DNA of 33,958 nucleotides from a virus: positions 1-33,958 of IMG/VR virus record IMGVR_UViG_3300002144_000634, one strand, 5' to 3'. Made by a program: the position numbers and the translations under genes. A model generated the notes under the pieces. It made no database searches, was not told the origin of the DNA, and saw only the letters and a list, made by a program, of their open reading frames with translations. Below, one piece after another: positions 15,760-23,728 of this stretch (the first letter of the stretch is position 1; each line of letters begins with the position of its first letter).

Positions 15760-17382
15760 TTAAAAAGCACCTGGTCCTTCCTGTGCTTGTCTCATTCTCT
15801 CATTTTGAGATTTTTTATCTTGAGTTAAAGTACATTCTGTTAGTAATACAGTCCCAGCAACAGATGCTGCGTTTTCTAGTGCTAATCTTGTGACTTTGGT
15901 TGGATCAATAATTCCGACATCTTTAAAGTTTTCAATTTGGCATGTTTTAAGATTATATGACTCCCATATAGTATTATTTTTAATGATATCACGAGCTAAA
16001 ATATATGAATCTGTTTTATCTATTCCTGCATTTTTTAGAATTTGTTGGAATGGAGACCCACATGCTTCATAAACAATTTTCCCCCCTCTAGTATTTACAT
16101 CTATACCTTCGCGTGCAGCTAATAGAGCTTTTCCACCTCCAGGAACAATACCTTCTTCAATAGCTGCTTTGGTAGCATGCAATGCATCATCAACACGATC
16201 TTTTTTCTCCCTCATTTCAGTTTCCGTATTACCACCAACGTGAATAATAGCAACACCACCTACAAATTTAGCTAATCTATTTTGTAATTGCTCTTTTTCA
16301 AATGGAGTAGTAGATTTATCAATTTGTTGAGTTAATTCTTCAATACGAGTTTCGATAGACTCAACTGTTCCTTTACCATCTACAATTGTTGTTTGGTCTT
16401 TAGTTACTGTTACTTTTCTAGCTTCACCGAACCAATCCCAACTAAATTTATCAAGTTTCATTCCTTTATCTTTACTAAATACAACACCACCTGTAGTGAT
16501 TGCAATATCTTCAAGGACTAGTTTACGTCTTTCTCCAAAATCTGGAGATTTAACAGCACATACATTAACTGTTCCTCTCATTTTATTTACAATAAGAGTA
16601 GCTAAAGCTTCATTATCAATATCTTCAGCAATAATTAAAAGGGATTTACCTTGAGCTGATACTGCTTCTAAAATTGGTAATAATTCTTTTACTGTATTTA
16701 GTCTTTGGTCTAAAATTAAAATTGCAGGATTATCTAATGTAGATGACATTGTATTATTGTCTGTTACAAAGTATGGAGATTTATAACCTCTATCAAATTG
16801 CATACCTTCTACTGTTTCTAAAAATGTTTCACCAGTTCTAGATTCTTCAATATGTACTACACCCTCTAAACCTACTTTATCAATAGCTTGGGCAATTAAT
16901 TTTCCAGTTTCTGTATCATTGTTTGAAGATATACTGGCTACTTGTTCTAATTGTTCATCACCTGAAATGTCTTCAGATATTGATGATCTTAGATTTTCAA
17001 TTACTTGTTTAACTGCTGAGTCAATGTCTCTTTTAATTTGTACAGCATTTTCACCACTATCTAATGCCGAAAGTCCTTGATTAATCATTTCTCGAGCCAG
17101 TAAGGTAGAGGTGGTAGTCCCATCACCTACTTTTTCGGCTGTTTTAACTGCTGCTTGTTTAATAAGTAAAACACCTAATTCTTCACTAGGATCATCTAAA
17201 ACAAATGAGTTAGCTACAGTTACACCATCTTTTGTAGATTGTGGGGCTTCGTTTATTCCTTTAAATATAACTACATTTCGACCGTTAGGTCCTAGGGTTG
17301 ATACTACAGCATCCGCTAATTTATCAATTCCTACTTTTAATTTTGTTCTGGCATCTTTACCAAAGTGAATTTGATTCTCCAT
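15760..17382 (-). CDS. groEL: GroEL-type chaperonin
   Basis: A 540-residue protein, full length. [12 protein letters not shown] (about 28-39) and the ATP loop [13 protein letters not shown] with the Asp at about 87 are intact, as is the C-terminal equatorial block [20 protein letters not shown] with its nucleotide-binding Asp. The apical domain has the expected GYKSPYFVT and ILDQRL blocks. The Gly-Met tail of bacterial GroEL is replaced by EGPGAF. It should form a folding chamber with the GroES encoded 1 nt upstream. Phage GroEL genes are rare compared with phage co-chaperonins. It could fold phage capsid or other proteins without the host machine. Confidence 0.96.
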   Translation of the reverse strand: MENQIHFGKDARTKLKVGIDKLADAVVSTLGPNGRNVVIFKGINEAPQSTKDGVTVANSFVLDDPSEELGVLLIKQAAVKTAEKVGDGTTTSTLLAREMINQGLSALDSGENAVQIKRDIDSAVKQVIENLRSSISEDISGDEQLEQVASISSNNDTETGKLIAQAIDKVGLEGVVHIEESRTGETFLETVEGMQFDRGYKSPYFVTDNNTMSSTLDNPAILILDQRLNTVKELLPILEAVSAQGKSLLIIAEDIDNEALATLIVNKMRGTVNVCAVKSPDFGERRKLVLEDIAITTGGVVFSKDKGMKLDKFSWDWFGEARKVTVTKDQTTIVDGKGTVESIETRIEELTQQIDKSTTPFEKEQLQNRLAKFVGGVAIIHVGGNTETEMREKKDRVDDALHATKAAIEEGIVPGGGKALLAAREGIDVNTRGGKIVYEACGSPFQQILKNAGIDKTDSYILARDIIKNNTIWESYNLKTCQIENFKDVGIIDPTKVTRLALENAASVAGTVLLTECTLTQDKKSQNERMRQAQEGPGAF

Positions 17383-17383
17383 A

Positions 17384-17707
17384 TTAATTTTTATTTTCTT
17401 GTTCTGTTAAATCTTCCTCGGATTCAATTACTGCTAATACTTGGTTTTCAGGACCTATATAATATTCTTCTCCATTATATGGTAATTTTGTAAAACCTTG
17501 TGTAGGTAATACTACTTTATCTCCTACTTTTAATTGAGTTGGAATTCGTATTCCAGAAAAAGAAAAATTACCAGGACCTACTGAGATAACTTCTCCAAAG
17601 GTGTTTGTATCCTTCCCCATATCTGGAACTATAATATTCCCATATACAGTTTCTTCAGCCTCTATAGGCTTTACAATACATGCATTATAAATTGCTTTAA
17701 TTTTCAT
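17384..17707 (-). CDS. groES: GroES-type co-chaperonin
   Basis: A 107-residue protein. NACIVKPIEAEETVYGNIIVPD contains the start of the GroES barrel and a mobile loop with the hydrophobic tripeptide IIV; GEVISVGPGNF, VGDKVVLPTQGFTKL and the C-terminal EEYYIGPENQVLAVI complete the fold. It is closer to ordinary GroES than to T4 gp31. It caps the GroEL ring encoded just downstream and overlaps the 125-residue gene upstream by 11 nt. Confidence 0.93.
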   Translation of the reverse strand: MKIKAIYNACIVKPIEAEETVYGNIIVPDMGKDTNTFGEVISVGPGNFSFSGIRIPTQLKVGDKVVLPTQGFTKLPYNGEEYYIGPENQVLAVIESEEDLTEQENKN

Positions 17708-18074
17708 TGTTTTTGCTTTTGTTTTTTTTATAAATTAATTGTTGGTGAATTTTATTATATTCATCAGTGTATGACTGAATTTGGTCAGCTACTTCTTTGT
17801 ATTCTTTTATGTAATCATCTAAACTATTATAATCATCCATATCACATTTTAATTTGGAGATTTTGTTTAATGCTTGGGCCATACTTGAAACATAGTATAG
17901 TGATTTCTCATAAGTTTTACTCTTACCTTTACTTCTAAAGTGAGAAGAATCTGAAGTTACTACTTGCTTGATGGTGTAACTATACTCGTCTTTTGTGATA
18001 AAAAACGGTTCTAGTCTGGGGTCTCGAATAGTTTGAATGGATTTCCTTTTCTTAGGTACTTTGGTTTCTGACAT
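17697..18074 (-). CDS. Hypothetical phage protein upstream of groES
   Basis: A 125-residue protein. The centre DPRLEPFFITKDEYSYTIKQVV resembles a motif seen in small phage proteins of unknown function (possibly DUF5405-like), followed by a Lys/Ser-rich stretch and a long C-terminal helix (YNSLDDYIKEYKEVADQIQ). It is first in the groES-groEL operon, 23 nt below a promoter, and overlaps groES, so it may be made together with the chaperonins. Confidence 0.6.
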   Translation of the reverse strand: MSETKVPKKRKSIQTIRDPRLEPFFITKDEYSYTIKQVVTSDSSHFRSKGKSKTYEKSLYYVSSMAQALNKISKLKCDMDDYNSLDDYIKEYKEVADQIQSYTDEYNKIHQQLIYKKNKSKNNEN

Positions 18075-18096
18075 ATTTATAACTTTTTATTAGACC

Positions 18097-18127
18097 GTAA
18101 TATACGAATAATATTGCGCTAGGACAC
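18097..18127 (-). promoter_or_regulatory. Promoter of the groES-groEL operon
   Basis: TATATTAC (18097-18104) preceded by TTCG; at 20 nt upstream the -33 position reads GTG instead of TTG. A possible hairpin (TATTGC/GCAATA) in the spacer may end the hsp20 transcript. Confidence 0.6.
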
Positions 18128-18145
18128 GCTTTTTTGCAATAACTT

Positions 18146-18568
18146 TTATTTAATTTTAATTGATTTTGAATTAGCTTCTTCAGCTAGTGGTATAAAAATC
18201 TTTAATAACCCATCTGTTAGGGATGCATCTGTTTGTGATAAATCAAATTTAGGTGCAATCTTATATCTTAAATCAAATGACTTTTTAGATAATCCATTAT
18301 AAATCATACCTTCATGGAATGCTTCATCCTGGGGTTTGTTATAAGTGATTTTTAGAATATCTCCCTCGATATCAATAATGACGTCTTTTTTAGTTAGCCC
18401 AGTACAGGCAACTTCAAAATGAAGTCCTATATCATCATAGAAGATATTTAGTGGATGTGGTTGTTTTGAATTTAATGCTGGTGCGAATTGATCACCAACA
18501 TTGAAGTGATTCTTAAAAAGAATGTCGAAAGGACTTAGGTGCCTTTCCAGTAATTTTAATGTACTCAT
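18146..18568 (-). CDS. hsp20: Small heat-shock protein Hsp20
   Basis: A 140-residue protein of the alpha-crystallin family. The central domain has GLHFEVACTGLTKKDVIIDIEG and LKITYNKP, then a KKSFDLRYKIAPKFD strand and SLTDGLLKIFIPL, the conserved A-x-x-x-x-G-L-L segment with DG in place. The C-terminal I-x-I anchor is present as KSIKIK. It is an ATP-independent holdase that would pass clients to the GroEL system encoded next to it. The first 34 codons and the leader are duplicated upstream at 18623-18776. Confidence 0.93.
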   Translation of the reverse strand: MSTLKLLERHLSPFDILFKNHFNVGDQFAPALNSKQPHPLNIFYDDIGLHFEVACTGLTKKDVIIDIEGDILKITYNKPQDEAFHEGMIYNGLSKKSFDLRYKIAPKFDLSQTDASLTDGLLKIFIPLAEEANSKSIKIK

Positions 18569-18600
18569 ATCATTTAGTTTTGTGAGGCCGAAGCTCTCGG

Positions 18601-18723
18601 TTAATTATTTGTGAATATAACGGAATTTAATGCTGGTGCAAATTGATCGCCAACATTGAAGTGGTTCTTAAAAAGAATGTCGAAAGGACTTAGGTGCCTT
18701 TCCAATAATTTTAATGTACTCAT
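18601..18723 (-). pseudogene. Truncated hsp20 copy or leader ORF (40 codons)
   Basis: An ORF of 40 residues: the first 34 residues of Hsp20 exactly, then VIFTNN read from the start of the second leader. It begins at an ATG in the same context as hsp20 itself. It is either a broken duplicate or a translated leader peptide. Identity at protein level despite four DNA differences makes the second option worth considering. Confidence 0.6.
18612..18641 (-). promoter_or_regulatory. Internal promoter of hsp20 (downstream copy)
   Basis: TATATTCA (18612-18619) with a TTG 19 nt upstream (18639-18641). The TTG exists because of the synonymous Phe TTT-GCA in the duplicated coding copy; the matching site in hsp20 itself reads TTC-GCA. 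Confidence 0.45.
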
Positions 18724-18766
18724 ATCATTTAGTTTTGTGAGGCCGAAGCTCTCGGTTAATTATTTG

Positions 18767-18797
18767 TGAATATAACTGCGCGCCCTAGCTGCTGCAA
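18767..18797 (-). promoter_or_regulatory. Outer promoter of hsp20
   Basis: TTG (18795-18797), exactly 20 nt, TATATTCA (18767-18774). It lacks the TTCG extension of the other promoters. It lies between the oxygenase gene and the upstream leader copy, in a short GC-rich stretch (GGGCGCGC). Confidence 0.6.
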
Positions 18798-18810
18798 TAT
18801 TAAATTCTAT

Positions 18811-18819
18811 TATACATAT
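18811..18819 (-). promoter_or_regulatory. ATATGTATA motif
   Basis: Second intergenic copy of the 9-mer also found before three other genes, here just after the stop of the oxygenase gene and upstream of the hsp20 promoter. Confidence 0.25.
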
Positions 18820-18826
18820 ATAATTT

Positions 18827-19459
18827 TTATTTAACATCGAAGAAAAATAATTGAAATAGTCTGGAGGAATTAATATCCCAACCGAAATATACAGGAGCTG
18901 CGTGGATTAATCTAGCATCCCAAATAACTATTCTATTGAAAATGTTTCCTACTTCGTCTACTTTAACATACGGGGTTGAATCTACAAAAGTATGTTGATT
19001 AAAAGCCTCCATTATATTTTCTTCCCCACCTCTTAACTTAGTTTCTTTATGCATATAAAAACAGGTCCCGGATTCTGTAGGTGCATTCGGAGTTAGGTAA
19101 ACAGCGGCCGCATATTGTTGTGAATCGCAGTGGTATACAGGTTTAATTCCTGCTTTACTTGACTGGAATCTACCATTCATTTCATAATCTTCCCATTTAG
19201 TAATGGTTTTATTCATTATACCCTCTATTTTTTCTTTTACACCTTCAAAAAAGAATTGTTTCCTGGTTCTTAACCCCAAATACCCAGGATCATCGTGGTA
19301 CCATTGCATTAAAGCAAAATCTCTAACCTCCTCGGGGTTATTATAAAAGTTTTCAGCTACCCAAAATCTATTATTAGGTAAAGGGTTTGCACTAAATTGG
19401 TTGCTATTTATATAACCATATTCAGTTTGGGGGGATGAATCAAAATACTTGTTTTTCAT
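18827..19459 (-). CDS. 2OG-Fe(II) oxygenase-like protein (DUF6445-type)
   Basis: A 210-residue protein. YHCDSQQYAAAVYLTP supplies the H-x-D iron ligands, VIWDARLIHAAPVYFG the distal His, and SSRLFQLFFFD the Arg that binds 2-oxoglutarate; FYNNPEEVRDFALMQ near the N-terminus fits the DUF6445 family. Such enzymes hydroxylate proteins, nucleic acids or small molecules. It lies between the sliding clamp gene (4 nt) and the hsp20 region, so it is expressed with replication genes; the substrate is unknown, with a modified base or a host protein as options. Confidence 0.7.
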   Translation of the reverse strand: MKNKYFDSSPQTEYGYINSNQFSANPLPNNRFWVAENFYNNPEEVRDFALMQWYHDDPGYLGLRTRKQFFFEGVKEKIEGIMNKTITKWEDYEMNGRFQSSKAGIKPVYHCDSQQYAAAVYLTPNAPTESGTCFYMHKETKLRGGEENIMEAFNQHTFVDSTPYVKVDEVGNIFNRIVIWDARLIHAAPVYFGWDINSSRLFQLFFFDVK

Positions 19460-19463
19460 AATT

Positions 19464-20192
19464 TTATTCTTGTCTACCTATGTAGTAGGTACTGTTAATA
19501 TTATCTGATATAAATATAAATTTAGCCATTCCTTTTGAGGATAATTTAAAATATGCTACATCCATATCTTTATTAGCACTCAATATTTCTTTAAATAGGT
19601 TTGAATCAAAGGGCATAGGTTGATCTAAAAAGGATTCATCAATTATCCCTCCAATTCTGTATGTGATTTTATTTGAGTAATTACTACCATCCCCAAATAC
19701 AAATTCACTAGTTAAGTTATTATCTGTGTCTCTAGTTGATTTTATATTTAAAAAATCATAATCTGACAAGGCATTTTTTGCTTTAATTAAATTATCTATA
19801 TCTATTGGTGATAATTCTAATTCCATTTCCCACGTTTCAGGATCTTTATACCATTTGGTTTTAGGTATTACTAGAGGGTCTGAAAGTGAATAGCTTAAAT
19901 CGAATCCTTCATCTGCTATGTTTAATTTATTAGATAAGGCTCCTTGAGAATCTAAAGTTAATAATAAATCCCCAGTAGTTATAGATAATAATTTTGATAA
20001 TTTATGAGTATCAAATATTCCTATTTCTTTATTTTCTAAACTAAAATCATTTAGTTCTACTTTACAAACCCTTCCGGATTCTCCTGCATATACTGTTAAA
20101 GTATTATCCTCAATCCTCCATTTTACAGCATTAAATCTCCCATTTAAATAATATTTAGAGATGAAAGATTGTAATAAATTTTTATTTATCAT
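19464..20192 (-). CDS. gp45: Sliding clamp (gp45-like)
   Basis: A 242-residue protein, close to T4 gp45 (228). The N-terminal NKNLLQSFISKYYLNGRFNA, the middle LELSPIDIDNLIKAKNALSDYDFLNI and the C-terminal STYYIGRQE follow the two-domain phage clamp pattern. It should form a trimeric ring that holds the polymerase on DNA. Genomic position next to the polymerase supports this, since the sequence itself is divergent. Confidence 0.8.
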   Translation of the reverse strand: MINKNLLQSFISKYYLNGRFNAVKWRIEDNTLTVYAGESGRVCKVELNDFSLENKEIGIFDTHKLSKLLSITTGDLLLTLDSQGALSNKLNIADEGFDLSYSLSDPLVIPKTKWYKDPETWEMELELSPIDIDNLIKAKNALSDYDFLNIKSTRDTDNNLTSEFVFGDGSNYSNKITYRIGGIIDESFLDQPMPFDSNLFKEILSANKDMDVAYFKLSSKGMAKFIFISDNINSTYYIGRQE

Positions 20193-20203
20193 TGTTTTTT
20201 ATT

Positions 20204-21181
20204 TTAAATTTCATAAGAATCAAAAGCATTAACATAAGGGTTTAAATCTAGACTCCAACCTAAATCACTAAAAAACCCCTCTAATTTTAATAATAATATG
20301 GTATCAAATATTCGTTTTCTATCAGCAAATAATGCTAAAAATTCTACTATCTTATCGGGCATATCATAATCTAAAAATGCTAAACCCTCTATCTTATATG
20401 GGTTATCTTTCAAATAAATCCATTTTACTTTATCCGTAAATGTAATTAAATTATGGTTTTTATCTAAACCCCATAACCTTAATAAATCATTATACCTAAC
20501 TGCTGCTCTAACAGGTGCAGGTGCTCCTTTTCTTAATTCACTAAATACTTCTCCTGGTCTAGGGTCTTTAACAATATAACCTGATAGTTTTTCTACTCCA
20601 TCCTCTCGGTGTTTGTATACCTTTCTTAATTGTTTAACTGATGTTGGGTTCCCTAATTTTTGTAAAGGTATAGAACCATCTAGTATTTGTTTTTTAAATA
20701 TTTTAATTTGACCTATAATACTTTCCTTTTCTTTACCTTTTAATACCTGTTGAAGGATATCGTTGAAGAACTCCCCTAAAATAGGTGGGAAATTAGCCTT
20801 CATAAACTCTAGACCTTTAATATCTAATGTTTCTTTTTCAATACCTTCCTGTTTTGTAATCCATTGTGCATAACGTCTTGTTGCTCTAAAATAAGCTGAA
20901 CGAATAACACATTCAGTTTTCATTTCAAGTCTATGTTCTGTAACATTAAACGCTTCACGTGCCAGCCTATCATAATCCTCGTTAATTACATCTTGGTACT
21001 TTAATGCTACTTTTTCTAAGATGTCATCTTTTTCCTTAGCATCAAATGATTCAAAATCTGGGTATAAGTAAAGTAATAAGGGTTCGGCATCTAGATATAC
21101 TGAATCTGTATCACAATAAGCTGCGTAATTTGTATCCTCTTCATCACAAATCCACCAAGGTACTTCTTCTAAATGTTTCAT
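20204..21181 (-). CDS. gp43B: Family B DNA polymerase, C-terminal part
   Basis: A 325-residue protein. It starts MKHLEEVPWWICDEEDTNYA and within 30 residues reaches YCDTDSVYL, the catalytic motif C of family B polymerases, then continues through palm and thumb (ETECVIRSAYFRATRRYAQW with the K/R-rich KxY-like region, and PVRAAVRYNDLL) to the end. It lacks exonuclease, motif A and motif B, which are in the gene at 21453-23210. The break corresponds to the T4 gp43 loop just before DTDS, where some Aeromonas T4-like phages also have split polymerases. The two parts must associate to make an active enzyme of about 910 residues. Confidence 0.9.
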   Translation of the reverse strand: MKHLEEVPWWICDEEDTNYAAYCDTDSVYLDAEPLLLYLYPDFESFDAKEKDDILEKVALKYQDVINEDYDRLAREAFNVTEHRLEMKTECVIRSAYFRATRRYAQWITKQEGIEKETLDIKGLEFMKANFPPILGEFFNDILQQVLKGKEKESIIGQIKIFKKQILDGSIPLQKLGNPTSVKQLRKVYKHREDGVEKLSGYIVKDPRPGEVFSELRKGAPAPVRAAVRYNDLLRLWGLDKNHNLITFTDKVKWIYLKDNPYKIEGLAFLDYDMPDKIVEFLALFADRKRIFDTILLLKLEGFFSDLGWSLDLNPYVNAFDSYEI

Positions 21182-21192
21182 TTTATGTTTTT

Positions 21193-21456
21193 TTAAAATG
21201 TTTTTTCTGTGGAGATTGGTTGGGTTGTTTTAGGGGGGTTACCATTTGAATCTAAGTCAACTCTTTCAATTTTAAGAACTTTATATTGTTTTCCTTTTAA
21301 AGTAAATGACCCTCCTTGTTGAAGCATTTTTTTAAAGAAGATTTCTTGGTTTTCATTCCAAGTTTCGCTAATTTCAATTAATTCATCTTTTGTTGGAATT
21401 TTACCATCAACTGAAATTGTAGCATTAGATCTGATTGATTGTTTTTTTAATGTCAT
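21193..21456 (-). CDS. Small protein encoded inside the polymerase split
   Basis: An 87-residue protein of unknown family: IRSNATISVDGKIPTKDELIEISETW, then GGSFTLKGKQYKVLKIERVDLDSNG. It is polar and has no nuclease motif, so it is not an obvious homing enzyme or intein. Its ATG overlaps the TGA of the N-terminal polymerase gene (ATGA) and it ends 11 nt before the C-terminal polymerase gene, so all three are translated together. It could bridge the two halves, or be the remnant of the element that split the gene. Confidence 0.65.
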   Translation of the reverse strand: MTLKKQSIRSNATISVDGKIPTKDELIEISETWNENQEIFFKKMLQQGGSFTLKGKQYKVLKIERVDLDSNGNPPKTTQPISTEKTF

Positions 21457-23210
21457 ATTTCTAATTTTAGTGTTCCTTTTATTACTTTATTCATGTGACG
21501 GTTTGCTGCTAAAGCAGATTCCTGTATAATTCTGTGGCCAGATAGTGTAATGGCTTCACTCAAAATAGCATCATTCATCCCATATCTAAAATTAGGGAGA
21601 GCAGTTGCACCATATAAACTATTTAGTAAAATTTTCATTGTATACTGCATTAAATGGTTGTATTCACCTAATTCAGTATTTCCTGATTTGTATGCTTTTT
21701 TCATACGTCCTTTATATAAAACACGTTCATCAAACCATTTACTTAAAATAGCAGATAAAGTTGAAGTTCGGTTAGTAGAGAAAAATGAACCATTTGCTGA
21801 TACTGCATATTTACCTTTTATTACGGCCTTAATTATCTTACCTACTTCCCAATATTCTTGTAATCCTTTAGTGTTTTCAAATCTTACTTTAGATTTGGGG
21901 TCCATTTCTTTTAAGTCATTTAAACCTAAGCGATTATTTCTATCGTCAGCATCTATAATTCTCCCTACATAAGTTTCTCTACCTATGTTTATAGTCATAA
22001 TAATTGAAGGGTATAGTGATGTTAAATCTTCATCAAACATATACTTATAAAGTCCAGCTTTAGGACAAAAAAGATAACCACCAGCATATCCCTCTTTTTT
22101 TCTAGGGTGAATTTCTTTATTATTAGGTATAATACCTTGACCTAGCAAATAAGCTGATATGGCCCCATCTTGAGTAATACTATTAGAATAAACCTCACTA
22201 TAATTATGTTTCCCTTTATGTGCTAAGTTTTTTGTTAATGCTAAGTATTGGAGTTTTTCATCTAATTTTTGTAAAATTTCAACATCTCTAAAGTTATACT
22301 CAACAAATTTATTAATATCATCTGTGTATAAATCATTTAGATTACCATCGTATTCAATTTTATTTATACCAGCATATTTTTCTCCAATAGAATCTAATTT
22401 CCAAGATGGTTCATCCTTAAAACTATATTTTCTATGAAGTCTCATATAATCTAAAGATTCAATACCAACTATATCTACAGACATTCCATCTTTCCAAAAC
22501 CACTTACTATATTTTTTAGATTTTACGGGTTCAGATATTTTACCGTAAAGCGGGGACATTTGGTCTGCTACGTCTTTACCACAAACATTACAAATTCTAT
22601 AGTAGGTATAAGGATTATCAAAATAATCACTATTATACCCTATTAAAATATCTGGTTGTATTTGTTGGATAATCTTAACCCAATATAGTAACAATTTAGC
22701 TTCAGTTTTAAAAGGTAATATTTTCTTTTTACTTTCAGTATCTTCTTTTACTTGTCCCTTAGGGTCTAAGATTAAACAACCCCAACTTCCTGATTGTTTA
22801 TGCCAAAATGCTATTGAAGTAATAGGCATTGGTGCTCTTTCAATATATTCCTCAGTTAAAGCTCCCCCTATTTCACACTCAATATCATAAAATAATTCTT
22901 GATGACCTGTAGATGGTTCATCATTAGTACCATAAGTTTCAATTAGGTACTTTTGATGTAACTTCATATCATGAAAATGAAGATTAGAAGTATTATTTTC
23001 AGGTTTATTCCTGTTATAATACCAATTAGAAACTGGTCTTAGTTTTTCACCATTTAATCCTCTACAAGTATAGCTTTCTTCATCTTCTACATAAGCAAAA
23101 CTTTCATAAGGAACCATTTTATGACCTCCATCTGATTCCCATATATGCATTTCCCATACATTAGGTAATCCTTTTCTATACTTATTTCCTACGTAACATT
23201 TTTTGTACAT
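21453..23210 (-). CDS. gp43A: Family B DNA polymerase, N-terminal part
   Basis: A 585-residue protein. Exo I reads ELFYDIECE (D109, E111), Exo II IGYNSDYFDNP (about 191-200), Exo III YNFRDVEIL (about 305-312), so 3'-5' proofreading is intact. Polymerase motif A is DEDLTSLYPSIIM (about 393-405) and motif B KILLNSLYGA (near residue 535). The protein stops after HMNKVIKGTLKLEI, before motif C, which is in the gene at 20204-21181. A zinc-like CNVCGKD sits in the middle. The start overlaps the end of the HNH gene by 29 nt. Confidence 0.93.
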   Translation of the reverse strand: MYKKCYVGNKYRKGLPNVWEMHIWESDGGHKMVPYESFAYVEDEESYTCRGLNGEKLRPVSNWYYNRNKPENNTSNLHFHDMKLHQKYLIETYGTNDEPSTGHQELFYDIECEIGGALTEEYIERAPMPITSIAFWHKQSGSWGCLILDPKGQVKEDTESKKKILPFKTEAKLLLYWVKIIQQIQPDILIGYNSDYFDNPYTYYRICNVCGKDVADQMSPLYGKISEPVKSKKYSKWFWKDGMSVDIVGIESLDYMRLHRKYSFKDEPSWKLDSIGEKYAGINKIEYDGNLNDLYTDDINKFVEYNFRDVEILQKLDEKLQYLALTKNLAHKGKHNYSEVYSNSITQDGAISAYLLGQGIIPNNKEIHPRKKEGYAGGYLFCPKAGLYKYMFDEDLTSLYPSIIMTINIGRETYVGRIIDADDRNNRLGLNDLKEMDPKSKVRFENTKGLQEYWEVGKIIKAVIKGKYAVSANGSFFSTNRTSTLSAILSKWFDERVLYKGRMKKAYKSGNTELGEYNHLMQYTMKILLNSLYGATALPNFRYGMNDAILSEAITLSGHRIIQESALAANRHMNKVIKGTLKLEI

Positions 23211-23682
23211 ATATAACCTTATTACTTTTTTTTCTATTTTCTATAACTTCCATTGGCTGAGTATTCGTATAATGAAAACTACCACCTTTACTTAATGGAT
23301 GAATATGATCTATTTCCCAATAGGTACCATGGTTTTCCCATGTCATATTATCATCCCATTGTTGCTCTAAATATACGACCCATTCTTTGATAGAACAACC
23401 AAGAAAATCAATTGTTTTATCTTGATTGCCTTTTTTTAGATATTGATTAACTCTACTTCTAAGTTGATGTAATAACCTATATTCAGGATCGTTTCTATAA
23501 CGTTTCATCCTATAAGCTGAATCATATTCTTGGCTATACCATCTATAATTATCCTTTCTCTTATAATGAGTTTTGTGGCATTCTTTACAAGTGTATTGAA
23601 AACCTCTAACATTAGATTTATTTCTATAAAAAAATTCTGTTGTTAAAGGTTTTTCAACCTTACATTTGGGACAAGTTTGCAT
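23182..23682 (-). CDS. HNH endonuclease upstream of split polymerase
   Basis: A 166-residue protein. The N-terminus has a zinc ribbon (CPKCKVEKPL...YTCKECHK, C-x2-C twice). The C-terminus has the HNH core WEIDHIHPLSKGGSF and NTQPMEVIENRKKSNK, of the type found in many phage homing nucleases. Lying immediately before the polymerase gene and overlapping it by 29 nt, it is a good candidate for the element associated with the polymerase split, although it now sits outside the break. Confidence 0.85.
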   Translation of the reverse strand: MQTCPKCKVEKPLTTEFFYRNKSNVRGFQYTCKECHKTHYKRKDNYRWYSQEYDSAYRMKRYRNDPEYRLLHQLRSRVNQYLKKGNQDKTIDFLGCSIKEWVVYLEQQWDDNMTWENHGTYWEIDHIHPLSKGGSFHYTNTQPMEVIENRKKSNKVIYVQKMLRRK

Positions 23683-23694
23683 ATTATATTTTAT

Positions 23695-23703
23695 TATACA
23701 TAT
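23695..23703 (-). promoter_or_regulatory. ATATGTATA motif before the HNH gene
   Basis: The 9-mer lies 12 nt before the HNH start codon, in the 46-nt gap after the MazG-like gene. The gap also holds two GGGAACG repeats. Confidence 0.3.
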
Positions 23704-23728
23704 GTAAAGCGTTCCCCCTTCGTTCCCT

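Larger units (their letters stand above)
18468..18776 (-). repeat. 155-bp tandem duplication of hsp20 promoter, leader and 5' end
   Basis: Copy 1 (18468-18621) and copy 2 (18623-18776) are 154 bp long, offset by 155 bp, and differ at 4 positions. All four differences fall in the coding part and are synonymous (Leu CTG/TTG, Asn AAT/AAC, Gly GGT/GGC, Phe TTC/TTT), while the 53-bp non-coding leader is identical. The leader contains the hairpin CCGA-GAGCT-TCGG. Confidence 0.95.

Noticed and set aside
21193-21456. Intein or homing nuclease in the polymerase break
   Set aside because: The 87-residue ORF has its own start and stop and lacks HNH, GIY-YIG, LAGLIDADG and intein splice motifs.
21550-21972. 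A 140-codon plus-strand ORF inside the polymerase gene
   Set aside because: It is antisense to the conserved motif A and B region of the DNA polymerase; all supported genes are on the minus strand. The same applies to the other plus-strand ORFs.
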